Shown here: piece after piece, positions 1-8,964 of the stretch
How positions within the stretch are numbered: the stretch's first letter is position 1
Layout of the letters: every line of letters begins with the position of its first letter
Source: Brevundimonas sp. SGAir0440
GTDB taxonomy: Bacteria > Pseudomonadota > Alphaproteobacteria > Caulobacterales > Caulobacteraceae
Length of the DNA: 64,000 bases
Direction: 5' to 3'
Assembly (NCBI RefSeq): GCF_005484585.1
Contig: NZ_CP039435.1
Location: 1,550,001 to 1,614,000 of the forward strand
Position numbers and translations under genes: made by a program
Notes under the pieces: generated by a model
Databases searched by the model: none
What the model was told of the DNA's origin: nothing
Seen by the model: the letters and a program-made list of their open reading frames with translations, nothing else

Positions 1-1
1 G

Positions 2-127
2 GCCCTCTCGGGCCTGTCCCTCGGGATCGGCAATTACGCCTTTCGCCGCTTCATGCAGGTGAAGACCAAAACCGGCGGCTACGCTCTGGCGCCGGTCAAG
101 GAAGAGGACGACGCGGCGGCTTCCTGA
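2..127 (+). CDS. C-terminal end of an unidentified protein (partial)
   Basis: An open frame enters from the left edge and ends at TGA 125-127, giving 41 residues. It begins with a Gly/Leu/Ser-rich stretch (ALSGLSLGIGNYAF), continues with basic residues (RRF, KTKT), and closes with an acidic tail. That arrangement could be the end of a last membrane helix followed by a cytoplasmic tail, but I do not recognise the family. Its last 49 bases overlap the 3' end of the recombinase gene tail to tail. It lies on the element side of the junction and is therefore probably cargo. Confidence 0.4.
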   Translation, partial: ALSGLSLGIGNYAFRRFMQVKTKTGGYALAPVKEEDDAAAS

Positions 128-1842
128 CGGCGAAGGACAGCATCCAAGGCGTTCTCAAGTCTTTGTTCGCCCCCGAGCATTCCAGCCCGTAGTCCCGGCG
201 CCATATCGACCGCCGTGCCATCGGGCAGGGTGACGACCTCAAGATTTTTGGTCAGGTCGTAATCCGCGATCACCATGCCATTGTTGTCGAACTTCACCCC
301 GATCATGCCGCCGACCAGCGTCAGGGCGAATGTCCGCTCTGGCTCCCCGCGTTGCGTGTCTACGGCGTTGCACCGGACTTCGGCGACAACCCCCTTTAAG
401 GCGTCCATGACCTTCAGCCGCGCCGCCTCTCTGATCACCTTGTCAGGGCTGGCGATGGCGTCGCGGATTTCCATCACTCGCCGCGCATGTTCCGCCGGGC
501 TGACCCACCCACGGGCCTTGGCCAAAGCATCCTCAAGAGGCCCGAGAGCCGCCTTGGCTGTCTTCAAGGCCGCGCTCAACTCGTTGAACTGGTCTTCGGC
601 CATCTGGTTGTCGGGGTGCTTCAGGTAGATCGCATAGGCGTTCTTTGCCAGCAGATCGGCATCCGCGATGGCCTTCTGCTGTGCCGCGACCTGATGGACC
701 AGCGACAGGCTGTCGTCGGGGCGCCGGAAATGCCGGTCATCGAGAGCGCGGGTCAGCACAACATCAAGCGCGGCCTCTTCGAAAGGCTCATACCGGAACG
801 TCTCGTTATAGGGGCATCCGCGCCGCTGGTTGGCCGCTGAACACTGGTAGACGCGGGTCTTGTTCGGAAGGGTCCGCAGATACATGCGGGCGCCGCAGTG
901 ATCGCAGACGATCAGGCCGCTGAAGAGGTTGACGGCCTTGCCTGTTTCGCGCCCGCCGGTCAGCTTGCGCCCGGCCAACTGTGCCCGCGCCTTGGCGACC
1001 AGATCGGCGGGGACAGCCCGCTCATAGTAGCCGGGATGGAAGACCCCGGCGTTCTTCACCCGACCGGGATTGGCCCCGCCTGAAAGGTAGTCGCCTTCAG
1101 CAGCAGGGGAGGTCAGGACAAAGCGGACGTTCGACTGATCCCACGTCGCCGTCCGACCCCACGTCGGCACCTTGTCGTCATTCAGCCGCTTGGCGATCAT
1201 GCGGACGCCGCGACCGTCAGCGGCCAACTGGTAAATCTTCACGACCGTCGCCGCGTGTTCATTACACACCCGGTCACCATCCTTTGTGACGGTGATCCAG
1301 CCGGGCACCTTGCGGGTGATCAGATCGGTCTTTTGCCGCTTCAGTTTCTTTTCCCACCCGTCCGTCACCTTCTCGGACAGGTTCTCGGAATAGTCGTTGG
1401 CGGCTTTCGCCCCCAAAAGGATTTCAAGGAAATCGGTCAGTCTGGACCCGCCGAAGGTGTCGCGGTCATGCAGCTTGCCGGGCGTGACGGTGGCGAACAT
1501 CACGCCCGCATCCGTCATGTCTTCCATCCACCGGCGCGTGACGCGGCTTTCCATCCGGCTCAACCGGTCCAGCTTTTCGGTCAGGATGATTGTGCCTTGG
1601 GGGATTTCCCCGGCGCGGATTTCGTCGGCCAGCTTCCCGAGGTTGCCGCCGTTCAGATGGTGACCTGACCAAGCAGATCGCCCGAGGTCTTCAACGACGC
1701 GGGTGACCGTCCAGCCTTGCCGACCCGCATAGGCGTAGCAGTCTTCAAGCTGGCGTTCGCGGGACGCCCCGGATTCCTGCCGCTTCGTGCTGAAACGAAT
1801 ATACAAAATGCAGTTGGCCGGGCTGTCCATACCCACCGCCAT
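79..1842 (-). CDS. Large serine recombinase (site-specific integrase)
   Basis: This 587-residue protein has the order of a large serine integrase. The N-terminal resolvase domain contains the catalytic serine in YIRFSTKRQ (Ser18 from this start) and the conserved EKLDRLSR stretch near residues 89-96. A recombinase domain follows (about 180-290), then a zinc-ribbon with Cys313, Cys316, Cys334 and Cys343, and a helical, probably coiled-coil C-terminus. It should catalyse integration or excision of the element through a Ser-DNA intermediate. Two ATG starts are possible (1842 and 1830). The frame also stays open to a TTG at 1884, but that part reads across the host junction and is unlikely to be native. 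The start next to the junction is typical of integrases beside their attachment site. Confidence 0.9.
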   Translation of the reverse strand: MAVGMDSPANCILYIRFSTKRQESGASRERQLEDCYAYAGRQGWTVTRVVEDLGRSAWSGHHLNGGNLGKLADEIRAGEIPQGTIILTEKLDRLSRMESRVTRRWMEDMTDAGVMFATVTPGKLHDRDTFGGSRLTDFLEILLGAKAANDYSENLSEKVTDGWEKKLKRQKTDLITRKVPGWITVTKDGDRVCNEHAATVVKIYQLAADGRGVRMIAKRLNDDKVPTWGRTATWDQSNVRFVLTSPAAEGDYLSGGANPGRVKNAGVFHPGYYERAVPADLVAKARAQLAGRKLTGGRETGKAVNLFSGLIVCDHCGARMYLRTLPNKTRVYQCSAANQRRGCPYNETFRYEPFEEAALDVVLTRALDDRHFRRPDDSLSLVHQVAAQQKAIADADLLAKNAYAIYLKHPDNQMAEDQFNELSAALKTAKAALGPLEDALAKARGWVSPAEHARRVMEIRDAIASPDKVIREAARLKVMDALKGVVAEVRCNAVDTQRGEPERTFALTLVGGMIGVKFDNNGMVIADYDLTKNLEVVTLPDGTAVDMAPGLRAGMLGGEQRLENALDAVLRRQEAAASSSSLTGARA

Positions 1843-1859
1843 GCCTGAATGAGAACCGG

Positions 1860-2096
1860 TTAGCAAGTCCAGCCATGTTCGCAACCTTTGTACGGGTTGA
1901 TGGAGCGGTCGAAGCCGATGTCCGGACTATCGTTCCGGGCGATTATGGTGCGGGCGTGTTCAGGGGTGAGGGTGGTGCGCAGCGGCGCAGCCTCGGCGTC
2001 GTCGTGCGTCCAGCCGTCATCGAACGACTGGTGCTGCTCAGGCTCGTAACGGCCGCTGGCATTCGAACGCGCGCCTCTTCCCTTGGCGGTTTCCAT
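1860..2096 (-). pseudogene. 5' remnant of a PA0069/SplB-type radical SAM gene, cut by the element
   Basis: The frame gives 78 residues. From about residue 45 they follow the conserved start of PA0069-family radical SAM proteins: [19 protein letters not shown], then [13 protein letters not shown]. In intact members this runs on as C-I/V-Y-C, completing the CxxxCxxC iron-sulfur ligand set. Here the sequence changes to W-T-C and stops at TAA (1860-1862). Only the first cluster cysteine of the motif remains in context, so the product cannot be active. The break coincides with the border of the serine-recombinase element. The rest of the gene should lie at the far end of the element. Confidence 0.75.
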
Positions 2097-2158
2097 GGGA
2101 AGGACGATGCGACATCAATAGGAACAAAGCAAGAACATTTGTTCTCGCCGATTTGGCC

Positions 2159-3649
2159 TCAGTCGGGGCCGATGACCATGCAGGTCACGCGACGTGCAGC
2201 CAGCGCCTCGCAGGCGGACTTTGCGCCGGTTTCGGTCAGGCCCACGAAGCGCGAGCGATACCAGTCGCCGGCGGTTTGGACATTGCGTTCGGCGTTGGCG
2301 AACTGATCGCGGAAACGACGGTTGACCTCGGTCAGCCAGTCGGTCGCCACCTTCTCTTCGCGGAAGGCGCCGACCTGCACCGCCCAGCGACCGGCCGGCG
2401 TTCTGGGCGCGGCGCGGGCGGGTTCGCGCGTTGCGGACGACGCCGAGCGACGGGGCGTGGTGGACGGCGCGACGACGGCATTGGCCGGCGCGCCGTTCAA
2501 CGAAGCGGTGACATTGCGTGGCGCACGGGGCGCGGCGGAGGCGGCCGGCGCCGAACCAATGGGCGGCAGGGTTGCGGCGGCCCGCTGGCTGGCTGCGCGC
2601 TCCGACGGGACAGGGGCGATACGCGTCGGCAGGGCGGCGGGCGCTGGTGCGGCCGTATAGGCGACAGCGGTGGATTCCGCGCCGACGCTGTCCTCGTCGT
2701 CATTGAGCGACGCATAGGCGATCGGGGCGTCGGCGATCGCCGAGCCCACGCCGAAACCACGTTGCTCGAAGAAGGTCTGGGCCACCTGGATTCGCTCGCC
2801 CTGGGCGCGGCGGCGCTCGACCTCGAAGCCGGTGTCCATCAGCTCGGCGACGTGAGCGTTGCGGCTGGCGGTCGAACGGCCGCCCAGGACCACGGTGATC
2901 AGGCGTCGCCCGTCGCGCACGGCCGAGGCGGCGAGGTTGTAGCCCGAGGCGTTGGTATAGCCGGTCTTCATCCCGTCATAGCCGCGCCCGGTCGGCAGAA
3001 GGCCGTTGGTGTTGCGATAGTTGCGACCGTTGTATGCCCAGTCGTGAAGGCCGAAGTAGCTGTAGTACTGCGGGAAATCGCGCATGATGGCGCGTGCCAG
3101 GATGGCTTGGTCGCGTGCGGAGGTCACCTGACGTGCGTCCGGCAGGCCGTTTGCGGTGTAGTAGCGGGTCTGGGTCATGCCCAGCTGGGCGGCCTTCTGC
3201 GTCATCATATTGGTGAAGCGGGCTTCCGATCCGCCGATGTGCTCGCCGATGGCCAGGGCCATGTCGTTGGCGGACCGCACGGCGGTGGCGCGCATGGCGT
3301 TGTCCAGGGTGATGGTCTGGCCCGCGGCGAGGCCCAGTTTTGACGGCGGCTGGGACGCGGCGCGCGGCGAGATCGTCAGCACGTCGTTCACATTAGCCTT
3401 GCCTTGAGACAGAGCCTCGAACGTCAGATACAGCGTCATCATCTTGGTCAGGGAAGCCGGATAGCGGCGGCTGTCGGCGTTTCGCGCGAACAGGACCTCG
3501 CCCGTGGCGGCGTCGATCACGATGGCGGCGTAGCGGCTGTTCTCCTGGGCCGAGTAGGCGGTCTGGGCCTCGATCGGCCTGACGTTCGCGCCCAGAACCA
3601 GCGAAAGCGCGAGGACGGCGAACAGGCCACGGCGGAGAAAAGCGATCAT
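2159..3649 (-). CDS. D-alanyl-D-alanine carboxypeptidase (PBP5/6 class) with C-terminal SPOR domain
   Basis: This 496-residue protein starts with a signal peptide (about 1-29). The serine-peptidase S11 fold carries all three penicillin-binding motifs: S66-L-T-K69, S126-A-N128 and K228-T-G230. A long Ala/Pro-rich linker (about 310-415) leads to a SPOR domain (about 418-495, starting WAVQVGAF), which binds denuded glycan strands at septa. It should trim the terminal D-Ala of peptidoglycan stem peptides in the periplasm, recruited to division sites. The combination is common in Caulobacterales and other alphaproteobacteria. The 62-base gap to the radical SAM remnant suggests the two were separate transcription units. 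Confidence 0.9.
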   Translation of the reverse strand: MIAFLRRGLFAVLALSLVLGANVRPIEAQTAYSAQENSRYAAIVIDAATGEVLFARNADSRRYPASLTKMMTLYLTFEALSQGKANVNDVLTISPRAASQPPSKLGLAAGQTITLDNAMRATAVRSANDMALAIGEHIGGSEARFTNMMTQKAAQLGMTQTRYYTANGLPDARQVTSARDQAILARAIMRDFPQYYSYFGLHDWAYNGRNYRNTNGLLPTGRGYDGMKTGYTNASGYNLAASAVRDGRRLITVVLGGRSTASRNAHVAELMDTGFEVERRRAQGERIQVAQTFFEQRGFGVGSAIADAPIAYASLNDDEDSVGAESTAVAYTAAPAPAALPTRIAPVPSERAASQRAAATLPPIGSAPAASAAPRAPRNVTASLNGAPANAVVAPSTTPRRSASSATREPARAAPRTPAGRWAVQVGAFREEKVATDWLTEVNRRFRDQFANAERNVQTAGDWYRSRFVGLTETGAKSACEALAARRVTCMVIGPD

Positions 3650-3796
3650 GGGCGGGACAACCCCTCGGTGAGCAGGGTGCGACAGGCCCCCCGGCCGTCA
3701 CGAACAAACAGCTAGCATAGGAAGCGCGGGTTTCGTGGTGGTTAACCGCGCGTCAACGCAAATTTGACCGGCCTATCAAAGTTATCGTCGATCATA

Positions 3797-3811
3797 TTGT
3801 GCATTGCACAA
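3797..3811. promoter_or_regulatory. Candidate PhaR operator upstream of the phasin gene
   Basis: A perfect 7-1-7 inverted repeat, TTGTGCATTGCACAA, lies 113 bases before the phasin start. Its core TGC-N3-GCA is the half-site pattern reported for the PHB-responsive repressor PhaR of Paracoccus and relatives, which controls phasin genes. Binding here is inferred. Confidence 0.5.
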
Positions 3812-3924
3812 AACGCTTGAAAAACCTTCGCACTCGCAGCATATTGTGGGTCTGCGAGATCCTCTCGCGTCATTATTTCCGCCCTCAGGTCCGTCCCCAA
3901 GGGCCTTCTACCGGAGAGACGATC

Positions 3925-4416
3925 ATGGCCGACGCTGCTGAAACCGTGAAGAAAACCGCCGACCAAGCCACCGCCGCCGCAACTTCGGCCGCCGCCAAGG
4001 TCAAGGCGCAAGCCGAAACCATGCAGGCCGCCGGTACGCAGGCCTTCCGTGAAGGCATCGACAAGTCGACGGCCTCGATGGCCGAGCTGAACGCGCACAG
4101 CAAGAAGACCCTGGAAGCCATGGTCGAGTCGGTCACCGTCGCTCAGAAGGGCGCCGAGGCCCTGTCGCAACAGGCGCTGGGCTTCGCCAAGTCCTCGTGG
4201 GAAGACGGCGTCGCCGCGTCCAAAGAACTGTCGACCGCTCGTTCGGTGCAGGAGTTCTTCGAGCTTCAGACCGCCTGGGCCAAGAAGTCGATGGAGCGCT
4301 ATGTCGCCGAGTTGACCAAGACGCACGAGATCGTCACCGCCACGGTCAAGGACAGCATCAAGCCGATCAACGAGCGCGTCACCGCCTCGGTCGAAACCTT
4401 CCAGGCCGCTCGCTAA
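3925..4416 (+). CDS. Phasin family protein (PHB granule-associated)
   Basis: The product has 163 residues, is Ala/Lys/Glu-rich and almost entirely helical, with heptad-like repeats and no signal peptide. This is the usual form of alphaproteobacterial phasins. The middle region (AHSKKTLEAMVESVTVAQKG, then FELQTAWAKKSMERYV) matches the phasin_2 signature. Phasins coat polyhydroxybutyrate granules in the cytoplasm and control their number and size. The start at 3925 is preceded by GGAG at 3913 and fits the family; an upstream in-frame ATG at 3799 lies inside the putative operator and is not credible. A strong terminator follows at 4443, so the gene is monocistronic. Confidence 0.88.
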   Translation: MADAAETVKKTADQATAAATSAAAKVKAQAETMQAAGTQAFREGIDKSTASMAELNAHSKKTLEAMVESVTVAQKGAEALSQQALGFAKSSWEDGVAASKELSTARSVQEFFELQTAWAKKSMERYVAELTKTHEIVTATVKDSIKPINERVTASVETFQAAR

Positions 4417-4442
4417 TCCCGCGAACGGACTGAAGAATCGAG

Positions 4443-4473
4443 AAGGCCCCGGAGTTCGCTCCGGGGCCTTTTT
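4443..4473 (+). terminator. Rho-independent terminator of the phasin gene
   Basis: AAGGCCCCGGAG and CTCCGGGGCCTT form a 12-bp stem around a short loop, followed by a T run. The end of the convergent gene at 4478 is only a few bases away, so it may work in both directions. Confidence 0.88.
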
Positions 4474-4477
4474 GCTG

Positions 4478-4951
4478 TCAGGGCAGGGCGGAATGGTCGT
4501 AGCTGAAGACACGCGCCAGCTTCCACTCGGTCCCCTCCTGTCTCCACATCTGCGTGAAGCGGGCGCGTCCGACGCGCCGTTCCGGACCGTCGCCCTGTCG
4601 CTCGTAGAAGACGTGCTCGCCTGTTTCGACCGCGCCGTAGTTGTTGATGGGATAGACAGCCAAGCCGTCCGGCAGGGCCTCGCGCCGGGTCCGCCAGGCG
4701 TCGGGCGCGCTGCGGCCCTGACAACGCTCGGCGTATTGCGACACGAAGCTGTCGGCGTCAGTAGCCACCCGTCCGCCGCGGTCGTCGAAGAACTCGAAAT
4801 CGTCGGTCAGCATGGCCCGAAGTCCGGTCGGATCGCAGCCTTCGAAGAAGACAGCGAACAGTTTGGCGTCGGCCGCCATGACGGCGGTTTCCAGCGGCGT
4901 AAGCTGGGCGAAGGCGGCAAGCGAAAGGGCGACGACGAGGGCGGCGGGCAT
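4478..4951 (-). CDS. Secreted NTF2-like/DUF4440 family protein
   Basis: From the ATG at 4951 the product has 157 residues with an N-terminal hydrophobic stretch (MPAALVVALSLAAFAQ) that looks like a signal peptide. The body has the SnoaL/NTF2-like pattern of DUF4440 proteins: a helical start (ADAKLFAVFFEGCDPTGLRA), then MLTDDFEFFDDRGG and a final R-F-T-Q-M-W-R plus W-K-L-A-R-V-F-S-Y-D-H strand. Such domains bind small ligands or act as simple isomerases, but the substrate here is unknown. A GTG start at 5011 would add 20 residues before the hydrophobic segment and is less likely. Confidence 0.7.
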   Translation of the reverse strand: MPAALVVALSLAAFAQLTPLETAVMAADAKLFAVFFEGCDPTGLRAMLTDDFEFFDDRGGRVATDADSFVSQYAERCQGRSAPDAWRTRREALPDGLAVYPINNYGAVETGEHVFYERQGDGPERRVGRARFTQMWRQEGTEWKLARVFSYDHSALP

Positions 4952-5122
4952 GGCGATCAGGAGCTGTTCAACTGAGGCTCTCAACCTGAGCCGTTGACTG
5001 CCTTGGATCACGTGAAATCTTTGTCAGACGCCCTTCACGAAAGCCGTGACTGGACGCCGCTTCAATTCAGGCCATCATTCCCTATCTGAGAGCCAAGACG
5101 ACTCCCCGATTACGGAACACGA

Positions 5123-5452
5123 ATGCCCATACAAAGGCCCGGTGAGACCGGCGGCGGTCAAGGAACCGCCGTTGTCACCGAAACAAAGCCGAAGCTGCAA
5201 AAGCCCTCGCTCTATCGAGTGCTGATTCTGAACGACGATTATTCGCCGATGGAATTCGTCGTCTATGTGCTGGAGCGGTTCTTCCAGAAGAGCCGGGAAG
5301 AGGCCACCCGCATCATGCTGCATGTGCATCAGCATGGCGTCGGCGTCTGCGGCGTCTTCACCTACGAGGTCGCCGAGACCAAGGTCGCGCAGGTCATCGA
5401 GACGGCGCGCCGCCACCAGCACCCTTTGCAATGCACGATGGAAAAGGACTGA
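5123..5452 (+). CDS. clpS: ATP-dependent Clp protease adaptor ClpS
   Basis: This 109-residue protein has the ClpS fold signature [20 protein letters not shown] (about 30-49) and the [13 protein letters not shown] segment (65-77). Asn37, Asp38 and the histidines near 67-71 are in place to hold the alpha-amino group of an N-degron. ClpS brings N-end-rule substrates to ClpA. The N-terminal 25 residues are flexible and Gly/Thr-rich, as needed for delivery into the ClpA pore. clpA starts 13 bases downstream, so the two are one operon. In Caulobacter relatives the same pair is conserved. Confidence 0.96.
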   Translation: MPIQRPGETGGGQGTAVVTETKPKLQKPSLYRVLILNDDYSPMEFVVYVLERFFQKSREEATRIMLHVHQHGVGVCGVFTYEVAETKVAQVIETARRHQHPLQCTMEKD

Positions 5453-5465
5453 GAGGAGCCTCCCT

Positions 5466-7766
5466 ATGCCTTCATTTTCCCGTCCTCTCGAAGAAACCCT
5501 GCACCGCGCGGTGGGATACGCCAATGCGCGCAGGCACGAGTATGCGACGCTTGAGCACCTGCTGCTCGCGCTGATCGACGATCCCGACGCGACCGGCGTC
5601 ATGCAGGCCTGCAACGTCGATCTGTCGGCGTTGAAAGCGGCGCTGACCCTCTATGTCGACAACGACTTGGCCGCCCTGGCCACCAGCGACGGCGAGGACG
5701 CCAAGCCGACCGCCGGCTTCCAGCGCGTGATCCAGCGCGCGGTGATCCACGTCCAGTCGTCAGGCCGTGAGGAAGTGTCCGGCGCCAATGTGCTGGTCGC
5801 CATCTTCTCCGAGCGCGAGAGCCATGCCGCCTACTTCCTGCAAGAGCAGGACATGACGCGCTATGACGCGGTCAACTTCATCGCCCACGGCATCGCCAAG
5901 AAGGCGGGCGCCAACGAGGCCCGTCCGGCCAAGGGCGCTTCGCCCGAAGAGGCCGAGGATGCATCCGCCGTCAAACAGGGCGGCGAGGCGCTGGAAGCCT
6001 ATTGCGTCGACCTCAACGAGAAGTCGCGCCAGGGCAAGGTCGATCCCCTTATCGGTCGTCAGGCCGAGGTCGATCGCTCGATCCAGATCCTGTGCCGTCG
6101 GACCAAGAACAACCCGCTTCTGGTGGGCGATCCCGGCGTCGGCAAGACCGCTATCGCCGAAGGTCTGGCCCGCAAGATCGTCAACGGCGAGGTGCCCGAC
6201 GTCCTGAAGGACGCCACCATCTATTCGCTCGATATGGGCGCGTTGCTGGCCGGCACCCGCTATCGCGGCGACTTCGAGGAACGCCTGAAACAGGTGGTCA
6301 AGGAGCTGGAGAACCACGACAACGCCGTGCTCTTCATCGACGAGATCCACACGGTGATCGGCGCGGGCGCGACCTCGGGCGGGGCGATGGATGCGTCGAA
6401 CCTGCTGAAACCGGCCCTGGCGTCCGGCACCCTGCGCTGCATGGGGTCGACAACCTACAAGGAATATCGCCAGCACTTCGAGAAGGACCGCGCCCTGGTG
6501 CGTCGCTTCCAGAAGATCGACGTCAACGAGCCGACGGTCGAGGATACGGTGAAGATCCTGAAGGGTCTGAAGACCTACTACGAGCAGCACCACAAGGTCC
6601 GCTACACTGACAGCGCCGTGCGCACGGCGGTGGAGCTGTCTGCGCGCTACATGACCGACCGCAAACTGCCGGACAAGGCGATCGACGTGATCGACGAGGC
6701 CGGGGCGTCACAGATGCTGCTGACCGAATCCAAGAGGAAGAAGGTCATCGGTCAGAAGGAGGTCGAAGCCGTCATCGCCAAGATGGCCCGTATCCCGGCC
6801 AAGTCGGTGTCCAAGTCCGACACCGAAAGCCTGCGCGAACTGGAAACCGACCTGAAGCGCGCGGTCTTTGGTCAGGAACAGGCCATCGAACAGGTGTCGG
6901 CGGCCATGAAGCTGGCGCGCGCGGGTCTTCGCGATCCGAACAAGCCGATCGGCAGCTTCCTGTTCAGTGGCCCGACCGGCGTCGGCAAGACCGAGGTCGC
7001 CAAGCAACTCGCCGCGACCCTGGGCATCGAAATGCAACGCTTCGACATGTCGGAATATATGGAGCGCCACACGGTCAGCCGTCTGATCGGCGCGCCTCCC
7101 GGCTATGTCGGCCATGACCAGGGCGGCCTGCTGACCGACGCCGTCGATCAGCATCCGCACGCCGTCGTGCTGCTGGACGAGATCGAGAAGGCGCACCCGG
7201 ATGTCTACAACATCCTGCTGCAGGTGATGGACAACGGCATGCTGACCGATGCGGTCGGCAAGAAGGTCGATTTCAGGAACGTCATCCTGATCATGACGAC
7301 CAACGCCGGGGCCGCCGACAACGCCCGCGCCTCCATCGGCTTCGGCCGGGGCAAGGTCGAGGGCGAGGATGACAAGGCCATCCAGCGCCTGTTCGCGCCG
7401 GAGTTCCGCAATCGCCTGGACGCCATCGTGGCCTTCAAGCCGTTGCAGGCCGACACGATCCGCTCGGTGGTGACGAAGTTCATCCTTCAGCTGGAAGCCC
7501 AGCTGGCGGATCGCAACATCACCATCGAACTGACCGACGAAGCCGCCGACTGGCTGGCCAAGAACGGCTTCGACGAACTGTATGGCGCGCGTCCGCTGGC
7601 GCGGGTCATCCAGGACTCGATCAAGAAGCCGTTGGCCGACGACATCCTGTTCGGGCGTCTGACGCGCGGCGGACACGTCAGGGTCCAGCTGAAGGACGGC
7701 AAGATCGACTTCGACATCACGAGCGCCAGCGCGCCCGCGAAAGCCGAGGAAGAAGAGACGGCCTGA
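5466..7766 (+). CDS. clpA: ATP-dependent Clp protease ATP-binding subunit ClpA
   Basis: This 766-residue protein is of normal ClpA length. The N-terminal double Clp-N domain (1-145) receives ClpS. The first AAA+ module has Walker [11 protein letters not shown] (about 219-228) and Walker [12 protein letters not shown]; the second has Walker [11 protein letters not shown] (about 500-509) and [16 protein letters not shown]. An IGF loop (SIGFGRG, about 621-627) is the expected ClpP docking element. ClpA unfolds substrates and feeds them into ClpP. GAGGAG at 5452-5457 sets the start at 5466. An in-frame ATG at 5265 lies inside clpS and would add residues foreign to the family. Confidence 0.96.
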   Translation: MPSFSRPLEETLHRAVGYANARRHEYATLEHLLLALIDDPDATGVMQACNVDLSALKAALTLYVDNDLAALATSDGEDAKPTAGFQRVIQRAVIHVQSSGREEVSGANVLVAIFSERESHAAYFLQEQDMTRYDAVNFIAHGIAKKAGANEARPAKGASPEEAEDASAVKQGGEALEAYCVDLNEKSRQGKVDPLIGRQAEVDRSIQILCRRTKNNPLLVGDPGVGKTAIAEGLARKIVNGEVPDVLKDATIYSLDMGALLAGTRYRGDFEERLKQVVKELENHDNAVLFIDEIHTVIGAGATSGGAMDASNLLKPALASGTLRCMGSTTYKEYRQHFEKDRALVRRFQKIDVNEPTVEDTVKILKGLKTYYEQHHKVRYTDSAVRTAVELSARYMTDRKLPDKAIDVIDEAGASQMLLTESKRKKVIGQKEVEAVIAKMARIPAKSVSKSDTESLRELETDLKRAVFGQEQAIEQVSAAMKLARAGLRDPNKPIGSFLFSGPTGVGKTEVAKQLAATLGIEMQRFDMSEYMERHTVSRLIGAPPGYVGHDQGGLLTDAVDQHPHAVVLLDEIEKAHPDVYNILLQVMDNGMLTDAVGKKVDFRNVILIMTTNAGAADNARASIGFGRGKVEGEDDKAIQRLFAPEFRNRLDAIVAFKPLQADTIRSVVTKFILQLEAQLADRNITIELTDEAADWLAKNGFDELYGARPLARVIQDSIKKPLADDILFGRLTRGGHVRVQLKDGKIDFDITSASAPAKAEEEETA

Positions 7767-7786
7767 TCCTCGAAAAGGTGATGGCG

Positions 7787-7819
7787 AAAGGCCCGGCTGG
7801 CAGCAGCCGGGCCTTTTTC
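7787..7819 (+). terminator. Rho-independent terminator after clpA
   Basis: AAAGGCCCGGCTG and CAGCCGGGCCTTT pair around a four-base loop and are followed by T residues. The stop of the convergent acyltransferase gene begins at 7819-7821, so the hairpin probably serves both genes. Confidence 0.88.
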
Positions 7820-8964
7820 TATGCCTGCTTGTAGGGCGACAGTTCTTCGGTCATCGCCCGCATCTCCGCCGCGACGGCCGGCCGTTCGCCGTCCAGATAG
7901 CGGGCGACGGGATCGCGCAGGGCGGGGTCGGCGATGAAATGGGCGGAATAGACGGGGGAGGGCAGGTAGCCGCGCGCGATCTTGTGGTCGCCTTGGGCCC
8001 CGGCTTCGACGCGGGACAGGCCGCGCGAAATGGCGAATTCGATAGCCTGATAATAGCAAAGCTCGAAATGCAGGAAGGGCACGTCTTCCAGTGTGCCCCA
8101 TTGCCGGCCGTAAAGGGCGTCGCGGCCGATGAAGTTCAGAGCGCCGGCGATGGGCGTCTCATCCCGAAACGCCATAATCAAGGCGATCCGGTCGGCCATG
8201 GTCGCGCCGATGCGACTGAAGAAGTCGCGCGTCAGATAGGGCCGGCCCCATTTACGCGAGCCGGTGTCCATGTAGAAGGCGAAGAAGGCGTCCCAGTGGG
8301 CCTCGGTGATGTCGGCGCCGGTCAGGACGCGGATATCCAGATCGGCCTGGGCGTCGCGGCGCTCGCGCTTGATGGTCTTGCGGCGGTTGGCCGACAGGGC
8401 GGCCAGGAAATCGTCGAAGGTCCGATAGTCGTTATTGCGCCAGATGAACTGGATGTCCTGGCGTGGCAGCAGGTCCGCCTCGGTCATGGCTGACCAGTCC
8501 GCTTCGGTCGGGAAGTTGACGTGCAGGGAGGAGACGCCCAGCCGTTCGACCAGGGTCACCGCCCCCTGGATCAGGGCCTGACGCACGGTGGTGGCGTCGG
8601 TCTCGGGATGGTGCAGGAAGCGCGGGCCGGTCGCGGGCGTAAAGGGCACGGCGCCCAGCAGCTTGGGATAATACCGGCCGCCGGCCCGTTCATAGGCGTC
8701 GGCCCAGCTATGGTCGAAGACATACTCGCCCTGGCTGTTGCCCTTCAAATACAGGGGCATGACGCCCAGCACCGCGTTGCCTTCACCCCTCAGGGCCAGG
8801 TGGCGCGGCGCCCAGCCCTGGCGCGGCGCGGCGCTGCCCGAGGCCTCGCACGCGTGCAAAAAATCGTAGGAGACAAAGGGATCGCCGGTGGGCAGCGCGC
8901 ACGCGTCCCACGCCTCGCGGCCGATGTCGGCGATCCCTTCGTGAACCGAGATCTGAAAGATCAG
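7819..8964 (-). CDS. GNAT-like N-acyltransferase, peptidogalycan biosynthesis/recognition (COG3146/FemAB-like) family
   Basis: The body of this protein (about 381 residues) matches the COG3146 family. Markers are the DPFVSYDFLHACEASG start, LPRQDIQFIWRNNDYRTFDD, the basic helix SANRRKTIKRERRDA, and YGRQWGTLEDVPFLHFELCY followed by GAQGDHKIARGY near the C-terminus. Members are predicted two-GNAT-domain acyl- or aminoacyl-transferases; no substrate is established. No ATG fits the start. A CTG at 8964 overlaps the stop of the upstream RidA gene (CTGA) and gives the family's normal N-terminus, so translational coupling is likely. The frame stays open further upstream, but that part is antisense to conserved RidA codons. 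Confidence 0.78.
   Translation of the reverse strand: MIFQISVHEGIADIGREAWDACALPTGDPFVSYDFLHACEASGSAAPRQGWAPRHLALRGEGNAVLGVMPLYLKGNSQGEYVFDHSWADAYERAGGRYYPKLLGAVPFTPATGPRFLHHPETDATTVRQALIQGAVTLVERLGVSSLHVNFPTEADWSAMTEADLLPRQDIQFIWRNNDYRTFDDFLAALSANRRKTIKRERRDAQADLDIRVLTGADITEAHWDAFFAFYMDTGSRKWGRPYLTRDFFSRIGATMADRIALIMAFRDETPIAGALNFIGRDALYGRQWGTLEDVPFLHFELCYYQAIEFAISRGLSRVEAGAQGDHKIARGYLPSPVYSAHFIADPALRDPVARYLDGERPAVAAEMRAMTEELSPYKQA

Larger units (their letters stand above)
1..1871. mobile_element. Right end of a serine-recombinase mobile element (left end outside window)
   Basis: A large serine recombinase lies directly against a host gene that stops being recognisable in mid-motif near position 1871. 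The remnant (1860-2096) matches the start of a PA0069-type radical SAM protein up to the residues G-C-E-H-G and then diverges. The missing 3' part of that gene is not found between 1 and 1871, so the element must continue beyond the left edge. The boundary is placed from protein similarity only and could be off by a few bases. The type (genomic island, ICE or prophage) cannot be told from what is visible. Confidence 0.62.

Noticed and set aside
79..1884. Prophage rather than island at the left end
   Set aside because: Only the recombinase and a 41-residue fragment are visible, with no phage structural or lysis gene, so the element type is left open.
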